DNA of 50,245 bases from Actinobacteria bacterium OV450. Lineage in GTDB: Bacteria; Actinomycetota; Actinomycetes; Streptomycetales; Streptomycetaceae. The stretch spans positions 1 to 50,245 of the forward strand of contig LJCW01000332.1 in the NCBI GenBank assembly GCA_001298555.1. Direction: 5' to 3'. Position 1 is the stretch's first letter. Every line of letters starts with the position of its first letter. Made by a program: the position numbers and the translations under genes. Below the pieces are notes generated by a model, which was given only the letters and a program-made list of their open reading frames with translations, had not been told where the DNA came from and made no database searches. Of the stretch, positions 1-7,508 are shown piece after piece.

Positions 1-176
1 AGGAACCCGCCCGCCCCGCCCCCGCCATGACTCCCCTCGTCTCCCGTTCGATGCCCTCACTGTGCACCGCCCGGAACCCGCAACCTCCCGGTTCGGCCGG
101 GGAGTGGGGCTGGCCCCACCACCCTGTGGGGCCAGGCCGATACCGCGTCAGACGGCTGCTCCCTAGCGTCAATGCC

Positions 177-644
177 ATGGAAACAGACGCGAACACCACT
201 CCTTCCACTCCTTCCACTCCTTCCACGCCTTCCCCGCCTTCGACGACCACCGACAGCGCCCGGGCCGCGTTCGCCGCGATCCGGGTCAGCGTCAAGGTCT
301 ACGGCGCACTCACCGCCGCCGCCCTCCTGGCGGTCATCGCGGTCGCGGCCACGGGGCACATGGTGAACCCGTTCATGTGGGTCCGCGCGATCCTGCTCCC
401 CCTTACCGCGGTGCTGCTCCACCGCCTGACCGTCTCCGCCTCCCGGGGATCCCGACGCGGCTTCGAGCGCCTGCGCGGCATCTCGGTCGTCCTCCCGATC
501 GCGATCGTCGGCGTCGATCTGGTCCCGGGGGTCTGCCCGTGGTGGTACGCGGCGGTGCAGGCGCTCGGCGTACTCCCGGTCATCCGCATCGCCTTCACGA
601 TGCGGGGCACGGCCCTGCGAGCGGCGTGTCCGGAGACGCGCTGA
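177..644 (+). CDS. Small integral membrane protein of unknown function
   Basis: Encodes about 155 residues when started at the ATG at 177; an ATG at 27 in the same frame would give 205 residues, but the upstream part has no protein-like composition. The N-terminus is a Thr/Ser/Pro-rich stretch of repeated T-P-S units, followed by roughly four hydrophobic segments (around residues 40-60, 68-83, 98-115 and 122-140), so an inner-membrane protein with a disordered N-terminal tail is likely. No clear Shine-Dalgarno sequence precedes the ATG; a TAGCGT sequence 8 bases upstream could be a -10 box, which would make the message leaderless or nearly so. I do not recognise a named family. Confidence 0.6.
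   Translation: METDANTTPSTPSTPSTPSPPSTTTDSARAAFAAIRVSVKVYGALTAAALLAVIAVAATGHMVNPFMWVRAILLPLTAVLLHRLTVSASRGSRRGFERLRGISVVLPIAIVGVDLVPGVCPWWYAAVQALGVLPVIRIAFTMRGTALRAACPETR
197..240 (+). repeat. 9-bp tandem repeat inside the first gene
   Basis: About four near-identical copies of a 9-base unit (CTCCTTCCA and variants) encode the Thr-Pro-Ser repeats at the N-terminus of the membrane protein at 177. Because the unit is a multiple of three, copy-number change alters tail length without breaking the frame. Confidence 0.7.
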
Positions 645-956
645 CTCGCAGCTCGGCGGCCGTCACTCCTCTTCCTCACCGACTGTGAAGACGTCCGATC
701 CTCCCGGAACCAGGCTGCACCCGGGAATCCCCCGGGCACCACCGGAGCCTGGCCGGCCGGCCCGTATCCGTTCGCCGTGGCGCCGACGGCTGGCGTGGGC
801 TCCCGGGCGCGTCGGCACGCCGGTGAGAAAGCACCTGCCGCCCTCTGGCGGACGCGCGTAGACCTCCGCCACTATTTCCCTGCTCCCCCAGCAGGCCCCT
901 TGCTCTCCCCGCACCGCCGTCCCGTCCGTCACGGCCACCAGCAGGAGGCAACCCCG
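645..956. other. Intergenic region, no gene seen
   Basis: The 312 bases between the membrane protein and the secreted M15-like peptidase contain open frames on both strands but none with a ribosome binding site, conserved motif or plausible composition. The last 20 bases hold the AGGAGG ribosome binding site of the next gene. Confidence 0.5.
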
Positions 957-1466
957 ATGAAGCTCCGCTCCGTCCTCACCGCGCTCGCCCTCGTCCTCGG
1001 CGCCCTTCTCGCGCCCGGAGTCGGCGTCCTCGGCGGCGCCACCGCCGCGCACGCGGCCACCAAGATCAGCCATGCCACCGCGACCTCGATGTTCCGCAAC
1101 TCCGCCATCACCTGGTCGTCGTCCGGCGGCTGCTCGGACCGCAACAACTCGACCTGCACGTCCTTCGAGCAGCTCAACCTCGCCACCGCGCAAGGCGCCC
1201 AGACGCTCAAGAGCGCCAGTGGCTGCGCCCTGAACATCACCGGCGGCACCGAGGCCGGTCACGCGAGCGGCACCTACTCGCACTGGAACGGCTACAAACT
1301 CGACTTCGGCAAGTACACCTGCCTCGGGAACTACATCAAGGGCACGTTCAGCTACATCGGTCTGCGCGGGGACGGCGCACCGCAGTGGAAGTCCGGCGCC
1401 GGCAACGTCTACGCCGACGAGGGCAGCCACTGGGACGTGACGTTCTACAACTGCGGCGGCTGCTGA
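957..1466 (+). CDS. Secreted M15-like (D-Ala-D-Ala carboxypeptidase/hedgehog fold) zinc peptidase
   Basis: 169 residues. Starts at the ATG 9 bases after a strong AGGAGG at 942-947. Residues 1-33 are a Sec signal peptide ending A-H-A. The mature protein carries S-x-H-x-x-G-x-x-x-D (His109, Asp116) and E-x-x-H-W (Glu155, His158), the layout of M15 peptidases that bind zinc through His, Asp and His and cut peptide stems of peptidoglycan. Six cysteines suggest disulfides outside the cell. The protein is compact compared with most M15 enzymes. Motifs are seen directly; the peptidoglycan substrate is inference. Its 3' end overlaps the convergent monooxygenase gene by 22 bases. Confidence 0.72.
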   Translation: MKLRSVLTALALVLGALLAPGVGVLGGATAAHAATKISHATATSMFRNSAITWSSSGGCSDRNNSTCTSFEQLNLATAQGAQTLKSASGCALNITGGTEAGHASGTYSHWNGYKLDFGKYTCLGNYIKGTFSYIGLRGDGAPQWKSGAGNVYADEGSHWDVTFYNCGGC

Positions 1467-2665
1467 CCGGACGCCCCGGACCGCTCGTTCTCGGGGCGCG
1501 GTGCGCATCCGTTCAGATGGGGTGGGGTCCAGTCGTGGTGCCGAAGGATCATGCGCGTTGCGGCGCCTGAGGGTGTCAGCCGCATCACCGTGTTCCGCAC
1601 GGCGACGGCCAGTGGGTGCGACAGCCGGTGGCCCATCCGCCCGGCTTGCCGAGCGGCCCGGGCGACCGCCTGGCTGCGCGGGCGGCGCTCGGCGTCGTAG
1701 AGGGCGAGCGCGGCATCGACGGTCGGCTCGGCGGCGAGTGCGGCGGCCAAGGTGACCGCGTCCTCCAGCGCTTGGCACGCGCCCTGGCCGAGGTTGGGGG
1801 TCATCGCGTGTGCCGCGTCCCCGAGCAGTGCGATCCGGCCGACGGTGTACGAGGGCAGCGGCGTTCGAAGTTCGTGCACGTCGTGTTGCAGCACGGCGGT
1901 GGGCAGGGTCGCGTCGAGCAGGGCGGGTATCGGTTCATGCCAGGTGCGAAACCGTCGCCGCAGTTCGGCGACCGGGTCGGCGAACCGGGTTCCGGCGGGC
2001 AGGTCGAGGACGGCGTGCCACTCGGCACGTCCGTCATGGAACGCGATGTGCCCGAACTCGGCCCCGTGCCCCCACGTCAGCTCGAAGTCGGTGCGCAGGT
2101 CGACCGCCTGCTCGGTGATGGCGCGCAGCACAGCCGACCCGCTGTGGACCGGGCCGGGGTGGGCCGGGAAGAGCAGGCTGCGCACCTTGCTGCCGATGCC
2201 GTCGGCCGCCACCACCAGGTCAGCGTCCAGAACCGTGTCCGCGCAGGCGACGTGAACCGCCCGCGGGGTGATCTGCCGGACGGAACGGACGTCCGAGCCG
2301 GTCAACAGCGCCGCGGCGGGCAGGGCCTCGCGCAGCAGCCGGTGCAGGGCGGCGCGGGGGATGCCCATGATCGGTGTGCCCACCGCCTGCTCCAGCACCG
2401 CGCCGTCCATCCGGGTCAGCCAAGCACCGTCCGGTGTGCGGGTGCCTCCGGTGTACTGGCCCCGCGCCGCCTCCCTCACCGCCTCGCCGACGCCCAGTTC
2501 GTCCAGGGCCCGCAGTCCATTGGCGGCCAGGGAGATGCCCGCCCCCGCGTCCTCGAGCGTGGACGAGCGCTCGACGACCGTGACCTCCCAGCCGACGCGG
2601 CGCAGGCCGATCGCGGCGGCCAGCCCGCCGCTGCCCCCGCCGACGACCACTGCCGTGCCTGCCAT
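1445..2665 (-). CDS. FAD-dependent aromatic-ring monooxygenase (PHBH/UbiH-like)
   Basis: 406 residues, full length for the class A flavoprotein monooxygenase family. The N-terminal GGGSGG (residues 8-13) binds the ADP part of FAD. A DG-type motif (ADGIGSKVRS, about 154-163) and the second FAD motif GDAAHAMTPNLGQG (about 282-295) are intact. Such enzymes hydroxylate aromatic or polyketide substrates with NAD(P)H and oxygen; the substrate is not evident. GGAGGT lies at the right distance upstream of the ATG. It is transcribed divergently from a TetR regulator, with two copies of one palindrome in the 72-base gap, so it is probably the repressed target. Confidence 0.88.
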   Translation of the reverse strand: MAGTAVVVGGGSGGLAAAIGLRRVGWEVTVVERSSTLEDAGAGISLAANGLRALDELGVGEAVREAARGQYTGGTRTPDGAWLTRMDGAVLEQAVGTPIMGIPRAALHRLLREALPAAALLTGSDVRSVRQITPRAVHVACADTVLDADLVVAADGIGSKVRSLLFPAHPGPVHSGSAVLRAITEQAVDLRTDFELTWGHGAEFGHIAFHDGRAEWHAVLDLPAGTRFADPVAELRRRFRTWHEPIPALLDATLPTAVLQHDVHELRTPLPSYTVGRIALLGDAAHAMTPNLGQGACQALEDAVTLAAALAAEPTVDAALALYDAERRPRSQAVARAARQAGRMGHRLSHPLAVAVRNTVMRLTPSGAATRMILRHHDWTPPHLNGCAPRPENERSGASGQQPPQL

Positions 2666-2680
2666 GCCGCACCTCCACGT

Positions 2681-2696
2681 TTCTACACCTGTAGAA
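2681..2696. promoter_or_regulatory. TetR-type operator, copy 1
   Basis: TTCTACA-CC-TGTAGAA is a perfect inverted repeat with a 2-base centre, 15 bases upstream of the monooxygenase start codon. A second copy lies 34 bp away (centre to centre), next to the regulator start. Confidence 0.75.
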
Positions 2697-2714
2697 GGAG
2701 GAGGGTATCGGAAG

Positions 2715-2730
2715 CACTACAGGTGTAGAA
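2715..2730. promoter_or_regulatory. TetR-type operator, copy 2
   Basis: CACTACA-GG-TGTAGAA repeats the palindrome at 2681-2696 with a perfect CTACA/TGTAG core. It ends 7 bases before the regulator ATG and overlaps its ribosome binding region, which predicts autorepression. Confidence 0.75.
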
Positions 2731-2737
2731 AGGGACC

Positions 2738-3295
2738 ATGGCTTCGGATCGGCGCACCCTCCTCGCGGACGCGGCCCTCGACGTACTCGCCGACGAAGGG
2801 ATCCGCGGCCTGACGCACCGTGCGGTCGACCGGAGGGCGGCCCTGCCGCCCGGCACCACTTCGGCCTACTTCCGCACCCGGGCCGCGCTGCTCACCGGAC
2901 TCGTCACCCGCCTCGTTCAACGCGACCAGGCGGAGCTGCACATGATGGCCGAGGCGCTTCCTCCCCTGCGTACGGTCGAGGAACTGATGGACGCCATGGT
3001 CATGCTCACCCGGCAGCGGTTGACCGGCGAGGGCCGCCGCCGCTCGCTCGCCCGCTACGCCTGCGCCGTCGAGAGCGTTCGCGACCCCGAACTGCGCGCA
3101 ATCCTCGTTCCCCGCGAGAACGCCGGCCGTGAGGCCGTCCGGCTGTTCCTCGCCGAACGCGGCGTGCCGGATGTCGACAATCGCACCCACATCCTGCTGA
3201 CCTGCATCGACGGCTTGGTCTTCGATGGGCTCGTGAGCGGCGGCGAAGTACCGCGCGAGGCCCTCGAAGGCCTGATCGCGGCCGCCCTGCGCTAG
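2738..3295 (+). CDS. TetR/AcrR family transcriptional regulator
   Basis: 185 residues. The N-terminal helix-turn-helix (about residues 8-52) has the TetR pattern: a recognition helix with G-T-T-S-A-Y-F followed by R-T-R-A-A-L-L. The C-terminal part is an all-helical ligand-binding domain with no assignable ligand. The gene diverges from the FAD monooxygenase; the twin palindromes in the gap are its likely operators. The protein probably senses the monooxygenase substrate or product and represses both genes. Confidence 0.88.
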   Translation: MASDRRTLLADAALDVLADEGIRGLTHRAVDRRAALPPGTTSAYFRTRAALLTGLVTRLVQRDQAELHMMAEALPPLRTVEELMDAMVMLTRQRLTGEGRRRSLARYACAVESVRDPELRAILVPRENAGREAVRLFLAERGVPDVDNRTHILLTCIDGLVFDGLVSGGEVPREALEGLIAAALR

Positions 3296-3368
3296 GTCCT
3301 GTCCAGCGGAGATCATTTCGGGCTGGTGGGCACGGCCGGTACGGCTGAGTCGTCGTGGGCCGCAGCGG

Positions 3369-3893
3369 TCACGCGAACGACGGCCACCGGTCGGCGGCCC
3401 ACTCCCGCCAGTCGATCCACCCGGGCGGCGGGCTGGCGACCCTGCGGCCCTCCAGCTCCGCCGCGTCGGGCTCCTCGAAATGCGCGCGCCCGTGCAGGAT
3501 GTCTGCCTCGGACATCGGCAGTGTCTCTTCGGGGGTGGTCGCCCAGCGATGGGCGATACGGGCGCGTTGGGTCTCATCGTCCACTGGCAGGTAGACCATG
3601 CGGAAGCACGCCACTTCGGCCTCCACGAGCCAGCGGATCGCGGACCGTTCGTCCCGTGACCAGCAGCCGTAGTCCACGACGACGTTGGTGCCCAGTTTGA
3701 CCGCCTCCAGGGCGAGCCAGAGCATGCGCCCCTCAAGCACGTCGCGCTTCCCGTCGGCCTCCGCCTCGCCGAACAGGGGAATCATCCAGTCGTCGGGCGT
3801 CAGACGCAGCGCGCCCTGATCCGCGGCGAGCTGTCGGGCCCGCGTGGTCTTCCCGGCCCCTGGCAGGCCGACCATCAGGAACAACGTGGTCAC
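3369..3893 (-). CDS. P-loop ATP-binding protein (zeta toxin/kinase-like AAA)
   Basis: About 174 residues from the GTG at 3893; GTG at 3899 and ATG at 3962 are alternatives that add up to 23 residues lacking family character. G-L-P-G-A-G-K-T-T just after the start is a Walker A motif, followed by TPDDWMIPLF and VVVDYG, a layout typical of small nucleotide-kinase-like proteins related to zeta toxins and chloramphenicol phosphotransferase. The family phosphorylates small molecules or nucleotide sugars; the substrate here is unknown. No antitoxin partner is seen nearby. It lies between the TetR gene and a decayed transposase. Confidence 0.7.
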   Translation of the reverse strand: MTTLFLMVGLPGAGKTTRARQLAADQGALRLTPDDWMIPLFGEAEADGKRDVLEGRMLWLALEAVKLGTNVVVDYGCWSRDERSAIRWLVEAEVACFRMVYLPVDDETQRARIAHRWATTPEETLPMSEADILHGRAHFEEPDAAELEGRRVASPPPGWIDWREWAADRWPSFA

Positions 3894-3946
3894 ACCCACA
3901 TCGTGGCAGGGAGGCCAATCAGGCGGCCACCGTTTTATCCGCCCGA

Positions 3947-4650
3947 TCACGAGCTGAGCCATAGGCGGAGGGAGGCCCGCTGGTCCTTCGGTTCCGGGAT
4001 GGTGTGTTTGATCTGGCCTCTGCGCAGGTGGCGGCGACTGCGGCGGGAGCTGTATGCCTTATCGCCGCCCAAGTGGTCGGGACGGGCCCGTGGATGGCCG
4101 CCGCCGAGGCGCTTGACCCGGATGCGTTCGAGGACTGGGATCAGCGGCGGGCTATCGCCCCACTGACCAGGAGTGATCAGCAGCGCCAGAGGGCGGAGGC
4201 CGCCTTCCCCGGCAAGGTGGATCTTGAATGTTAGACCACCCCGCGAACGGCCGAGCCCTTCGTCGGAGCGGTGCTGCCGAGGTGTTGATCTCCGCTTCGG
4301 AACTCGCGGCGTCCTGCGCGGAGCCCCGGCAGCGTACTGATGGGCTCGGCACGAGGTGGAGTCCACGCTCAGCTTGCTCCAGTCGATCCGGCCCCGGGCA
4401 TCGGCATCGGCATCGGCCTGGACGGCTTGCAAGATCCGATCCCAGGTGCCGTCCGCCGACCACCGGCGATGGCGCTCATGGACCGCCTTCCAGTTCCCGA
4501 ACCGGTTCGGCAGATCCCGCACGGGACTCCCGTGCGGACCCGGAACAGCACCCCGTTGATCACTGTTCAGTGGTCGCTCGAACGCCCGCCCCGGCCGCCG
4601 GTCTTCGGCAGATGTGGCGCAAGTCGCCACCTGCGCAAGACATGCCCCGA
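3947..4650 (-). pseudogene. Decayed IS5-family transposase
   Basis: Read right to left, three segments of a Streptomyces IS5-type transposase survive. The N-terminal part (APHLPKTGGRGG) is followed by a TGA at 4567-4569, then V-I-N-G-V-L-F-R-V-R. The frame shifts near 4520, after which R-D-L-P-N-R-F-G-N-W-K, the H-E-R-H-R-R-W-S block and G-G-D-K-A-Y-S-S continue in another frame. Near the C-terminus the sequence appears to jump from P-E-P-K-D-Q-R-A straight to L-R-L-W-L, so the last catalytic block is probably deleted. I found no convincing terminal inverted repeats. The element is almost certainly inactive. Confidence 0.75.
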
Positions 4651-4757
4651 GCCGCCGCCTTTCTCTGCCCGTTGTGTCGGGATGCGCCTCTCGGGGTTCG
4701 TCGGAGAGGCGCATTGTGGGTACTGCCGCCGTGCGGGCGCGGCAATCTGCCGGTCGG

Positions 4758-5507
4758 TCAGTGGGCTGCCGTCAGGGCGGCGTCCGTGTTGTAGGGCGCG
4801 AAGCCGGCGTTGTCCTTGCAGCCGAGTTCCTCGAAGGTGCTGACCTTGGTTACCGGGTCCGTGTACGTGAGACGGTACTTGCAGGCGCCCTTGATGTAGC
4901 GGCCCTTGACCCCGCCGGGGAAGTCGATCTCCTTGTTCCAGAGGTAGGGCGAGTTGTAGTCGTTCAGACGGGCGGTGGCGTTCACGTCGATGCCGCCGGG
5001 GGCGTAGATCTCGTAGACCCAGCCCGTCTTCGCGGTGCCGTAGGTGGCGAACTTCTGGGCGACCCACTTCTCGCAACTGGTGCTGAGATGGGCGCTGTTC
5101 TGGCCACCGCCCTTGACGATGTACTCGGCGAGCGGGGTCACCTGGTCGCCCCGGGGCGTGAACCCGGTCTGGAAGATCTCCTCAACGGTTTCCCGGGTGT
5201 CGCCCCGCCACAGGGTGTTCACGTCGGTACGCCACTGCCAGCGCTCTGCCGCGGCCGCGGAGGCGACGGGGCGGGCGATGGACGGGTTGGTCGTCGTAAG
5301 CCACCAGTCCCAGGCCCGGTACTCGACCGTCGGTCCACAGGGGGTGGTCAGAGTGTCGTCGGCGGCCCGCAGCGCCGGACGTACGGCCGGTGCCGAAACG
5401 GAAGTGGAGTGCGGGAGGACGGCCGGGGCGACGGCGGCCGATGCCGGGGCGACCGCGGCGGACACGAGGGAGAGAGCGGCGAGCACCCGCAGAGCGGACT
5501 GCAGCAT
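4758..5507 (-). CDS. Secreted mono-ADP-ribosyltransferase (ScARP/Scabin/pierisin-like)
   Basis: 249 residues with a signal peptide (about 1-24). The R-S-E class signature is present in order: L-W-R-G-D-T-R (Arg101) binding NAD, then L-S-T-S (142-144), then the ARTT loop and catalytic Glu193 within Y-L-W-N-K-E-I-D-F-P-G-G. Streptomyces members of this family are exported and modify guanine bases or nucleosides. The residue two before the catalytic Glu is normally Gln (base-specific) or Glu (arginine-specific); here it is Asn191. No immunity gene is visible, and no clear ribosome binding site precedes the ATG. A decayed transposase lies immediately downstream. Confidence 0.85.
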   Translation of the reverse strand: MLQSALRVLAALSLVSAAVAPASAAVAPAVLPHSTSVSAPAVRPALRAADDTLTTPCGPTVEYRAWDWWLTTTNPSIARPVASAAAAERWQWRTDVNTLWRGDTRETVEEIFQTGFTPRGDQVTPLAEYIVKGGGQNSAHLSTSCEKWVAQKFATYGTAKTGWVYEIYAPGGIDVNATARLNDYNSPYLWNKEIDFPGGVKGRYIKGACKYRLTYTDPVTKVSTFEELGCKDNAGFAPYNTDAALTAAH

Positions 5508-5675
5508 GGTGAAGACCCATCAGTCGATCAATGTGACGGGTCTCGTTATAGGCGCGGGCCCGGACGCGATCGGGACCCGGTGGGTGACGTCCACCCGCAC
5601 GGGGGGAACAGTCATACTGGCGAAACGATCAACCTCGCGGGCAAGCTCCCCTCCCCGCCCCTCCCCCCGATTCGC

Positions 5676-6038
5676 TCACACCGCAGTGCGCCCGGCGTGG
5701 AAGAGACCCCGGCGCAGCAGCTGACGACGGGTGATGTCCGCCCAGAGCGGGAGGTTGTCCAGCAGGTCGTCGAGGCAGGCGGGGCTGATCAGCCCGCGCG
5801 GCGCGTTGGTCGCGCGGTGGCGACGGTTGTGTTCCTCGCTGAGGTCCAGGGCCACCACCCGGCAGCCGAAGCGCTCGGCGAGCGCCCGGGACGAGCCGCC
5901 GCACCCCGCACCGAGGCCGAGTACCACGGTGTCCGGGCCGAGCAGAACCGCAACGCGGTCCGCGGCCTGCCGCACCGTACGTCGGGAGGCTTCGGCGCTC
6001 CCGACTCCCGACTCCCGACTCCCCACTCCCGACTCCAA
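5676..6038 (-). pseudogene. Truncated SAM-dependent methyltransferase (sarcosine/dimethylglycine N-methyltransferase-like)
   Basis: The 120-codon frame carries a Rossmann SAM-binding motif (V-L-G-L-G-A-G-C-G-G) and C-R-V-V-A-L-D-L-S-E-E-H-N-R-R-H-R, which resembles glycine/sarcosine/dimethylglycine methyltransferases. The central and C-terminal catalytic parts are missing: after N-A-P-R-G-L it passes to an unrelated-looking tail and stops. Family members are about 270 residues. The first codons lie in a heptanucleotide repeat. I read it as a remnant, not a working enzyme; a small diverged protein is the alternative. Confidence 0.55.
5998..6032. repeat. Tandem 7-bp repeat
   Basis: Five consecutive heptamers CTCCCGA, the fourth being CTCCCCA. 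They encode the E-S-G-V-G-S-R type repeat at the start of the methyltransferase remnant. A 7-bp unit shifts the frame with every copy gained or lost. Confidence 0.85.
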
Positions 6039-6095
6039 CAGATGGCCGTCTGCGGGCTCAGGCGCAACCGCCCACCCGCCGACGGTCGCCGGGGA

Positions 6096-6839
6096 TCACC
6101 GGGTGCGGCCGTCGAGCCAGTCCTCGTAACGGGTGGGGGCCAGGCGTGCCCCCTCGCCGGCGATGAGGACGTCGCCCACGACGGCCGCGAACATGCCCGC
6201 CTGCGCGTCGGTGACGACCGTGCGGCCGTCCTTGCGGGCGGTCAGCGTGAGACGGCCGAGCTCGTCCAGCGGGAAGACCTCGGGACCCGCGACGTCGAGG
6301 GTGCCGTTCAGCGCGGGGGCGGTGGCGACGTCGGCCAGCGCCGCCACCACGTCGGCCGCCGCCATGGGCTGCACTGGCGTGGCCGGCAGCCGGACCGCGC
6401 TGTCGTCGGCGGTCCAGGAGATGACCGCGTCCATGAACTCGAAGAACTGGGTGGCGCGCACGATCGAGTACGGGGTGGGGCCCTTGCGCAACAGTTCTTC
6501 CTGGAGCGTCTTCGCGCGGTAGTAGTCCAGCTGCGGCACCCGGTCGACCCCGACGATGGAGAGGATGACCTGGTGCCGGACGCCCGCGCGTTCACCCGCC
6601 GCCAGCAGGTTTCCCATGGTGGTCCGGAAGAACTCCGGGGAGGCTTCGTCGAACGTGGGCGAGTTCGTCACGTTGACGACCGTGTCGGCGCCTTCGAGTG
6701 CCCGGTCGAGCCCCGCGCCGGTGAGCAGGTCGACCCCGGTCGAGAGGGACGCGGCGACCACGTCGTGTCCGTCCTCGCGGAGCCTGGACACGAGCTGGGA
6801 ACCGATCAGTCCGGTGCCGCCGATGACGGTGATCTTCAT
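6096..6839 (-). CDS. NmrA-like NAD(P)-binding protein, likely target of the adjacent Rrf2 regulator
   Basis: 247 residues. G-G-T-G-L-I-G at residues 7-13 is the Rossmann dinucleotide motif, and the rest follows atypical SDR/NmrA proteins: V-V-N-V-T-N-S, then Y-Y-R-A-K, then the R-A-T-Q-F-F-E-F block. These proteins bind NAD(P)(H) and act as reductases or redox-sensing regulators. It is divergent from the Rrf2 gene, the arrangement known for rsrR and its target in Streptomyces venezuelae, where the target also encodes an NmrA-type protein. Two operator-like inverted repeats fill the 84-base gap. Confidence 0.85.
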   Translation of the reverse strand: MKITVIGGTGLIGSQLVSRLREDGHDVVAASLSTGVDLLTGAGLDRALEGADTVVNVTNSPTFDEASPEFFRTTMGNLLAAGERAGVRHQVILSIVGVDRVPQLDYYRAKTLQEELLRKGPTPYSIVRATQFFEFMDAVISWTADDSAVRLPATPVQPMAAADVVAALADVATAPALNGTLDVAGPEVFPLDELGRLTLTARKDGRTVVTDAQAGMFAAVVGDVLIAGEGARLAPTRYEDWLDGRTR

Positions 6840-6858
6840 GTCCGTACCCTTCCGTCAA

Positions 6859-6881
6859 ACTCGGATAACTCTTGTCCGAGA
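6859..6881. promoter_or_regulatory. RsrR-type operator, copy 1
   Basis: ACTCGGA, 9 bases, TCCGAGA: a near-perfect 7-9-7 inverted repeat, 20 bases upstream of the NmrA-like start codon and sharing arms and spacing with 6886-6908. Confidence 0.75.
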
Positions 6882-6885
6882 TGAT

Positions 6886-6908
6886 ACTCGGATAGTCTGG
6901 GTCCGAGT
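6886..6908. promoter_or_regulatory. RsrR-type operator, copy 2
   Basis: ACTCGGA, 9 bases, TCCGAGT: a perfect 7-9-7 inverted repeat, 27 bp centre-to-centre from copy 1 and ending 15 bases before the Rrf2 start. Binding here would give autoregulation. Confidence 0.78.
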
Positions 6909-6923
6909 CAAACGGGAGGGCGC

Positions 6924-7427
6924 GTGAAGTTGTCAGGTGGCGTCGAGTGGGCGCTGCACTGCTGTGTGGTGCTGACCGCGGCGACCGAGCCCGTTCCGGC
7001 GGCCCGGCTGGCGCTGCTGCACGACGTCTCGCCCAGCTATCTCGCCAAGCAGATGCAGGCGCTGTCCCGCGCGGGCCTCGTGACGTCCGTCCAGGGCAAG
7101 ACGGGCGGATACGCCCTGACCAGGGCCGCGTCCGAGATCACGGTGCTGGATGTGGTGCAGGCCGTCGACGGCGCGAACCCGGCCTTCGTGTGCACGGAGA
7201 TCCGCCGGCGCGGGCCGCTCGGGACCCCGCCGGAGGAGTGCACGAAGCCGTGCGGGATCGCACGCGTGATGGGTGCCGCCGATGCGGCCTGGAGGGCGTC
7301 CCTGCAGGGCGTGACCATCGCCGACCTCGTCGGCTCGGTGGAGCGGGACAGCGGGCCCGGCGCGCTCCCGGCCGTCGGCGCCTGGCTGAACCCGGCCACC
7401 GGTTCCGCCGGCGCCCCTACGGAGTGA
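6924..7427 (+). CDS. Rrf2-family iron-sulfur transcriptional regulator (RsrR-like)
   Basis: 167 residues. The N-terminal winged helix (about 1-80) is Rrf2-type, with S-P-S-Y-L-A-K-Q and the wing G-K-T-G-G-Y-A-L. Glu8 and His12 match the unusual [2Fe-2S] ligands reported for RsrR, and Cys90, Cys106 and Cys110 (the last two spaced C-x3-C) lie where the cysteine ligands are expected. It starts with GTG, preceded by GGAGGG. By analogy it senses redox state through cluster oxidation and represses itself and the divergent NmrA-like gene. NsrR or IscR-type functions are less likely given Glu8/His12 and the neighbour. Confidence 0.87.
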   Translation: MKLSGGVEWALHCCVVLTAATEPVPAARLALLHDVSPSYLAKQMQALSRAGLVTSVQGKTGGYALTRAASEITVLDVVQAVDGANPAFVCTEIRRRGPLGTPPEECTKPCGIARVMGAADAAWRASLQGVTIADLVGSVERDSGPGALPAVGAWLNPATGSAGAPTE

Positions 7428-7460
7428 GGTACCCGCGCCGCCGCGCGGTGAGCGGGTGCC
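7428..7460. terminator. Hairpin between convergent genes
   Basis: GGTACCCGC pairs with GCGGGTGCC over 9 bp (one G-U pair) around a 15-base loop, just after the Rrf2 stop codon and before the convergent DUF5709 gene. There is no U-tract, as is common in high-GC actinomycetes. Confidence 0.45.
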
Positions 7461-7508
7461 GCCGCTCGACGGTTCGGTAGCACGCGAGTCCGTCGGACGA
7501 TCCGGCCC

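Noticed and set aside
3296..3330. Sequence GGTCCTGTCCAGCGG after the TetR gene, resembling an IS end
   Set aside because: No matching inverted copy or target duplication was found on the other side of the transposase remnant.
4614..6884. Plus-strand frame of about 750 codons
   Set aside because: It runs antisense to the ADP-ribosyltransferase, the methyltransferase remnant and the NmrA-like gene, which have recognisable domains.
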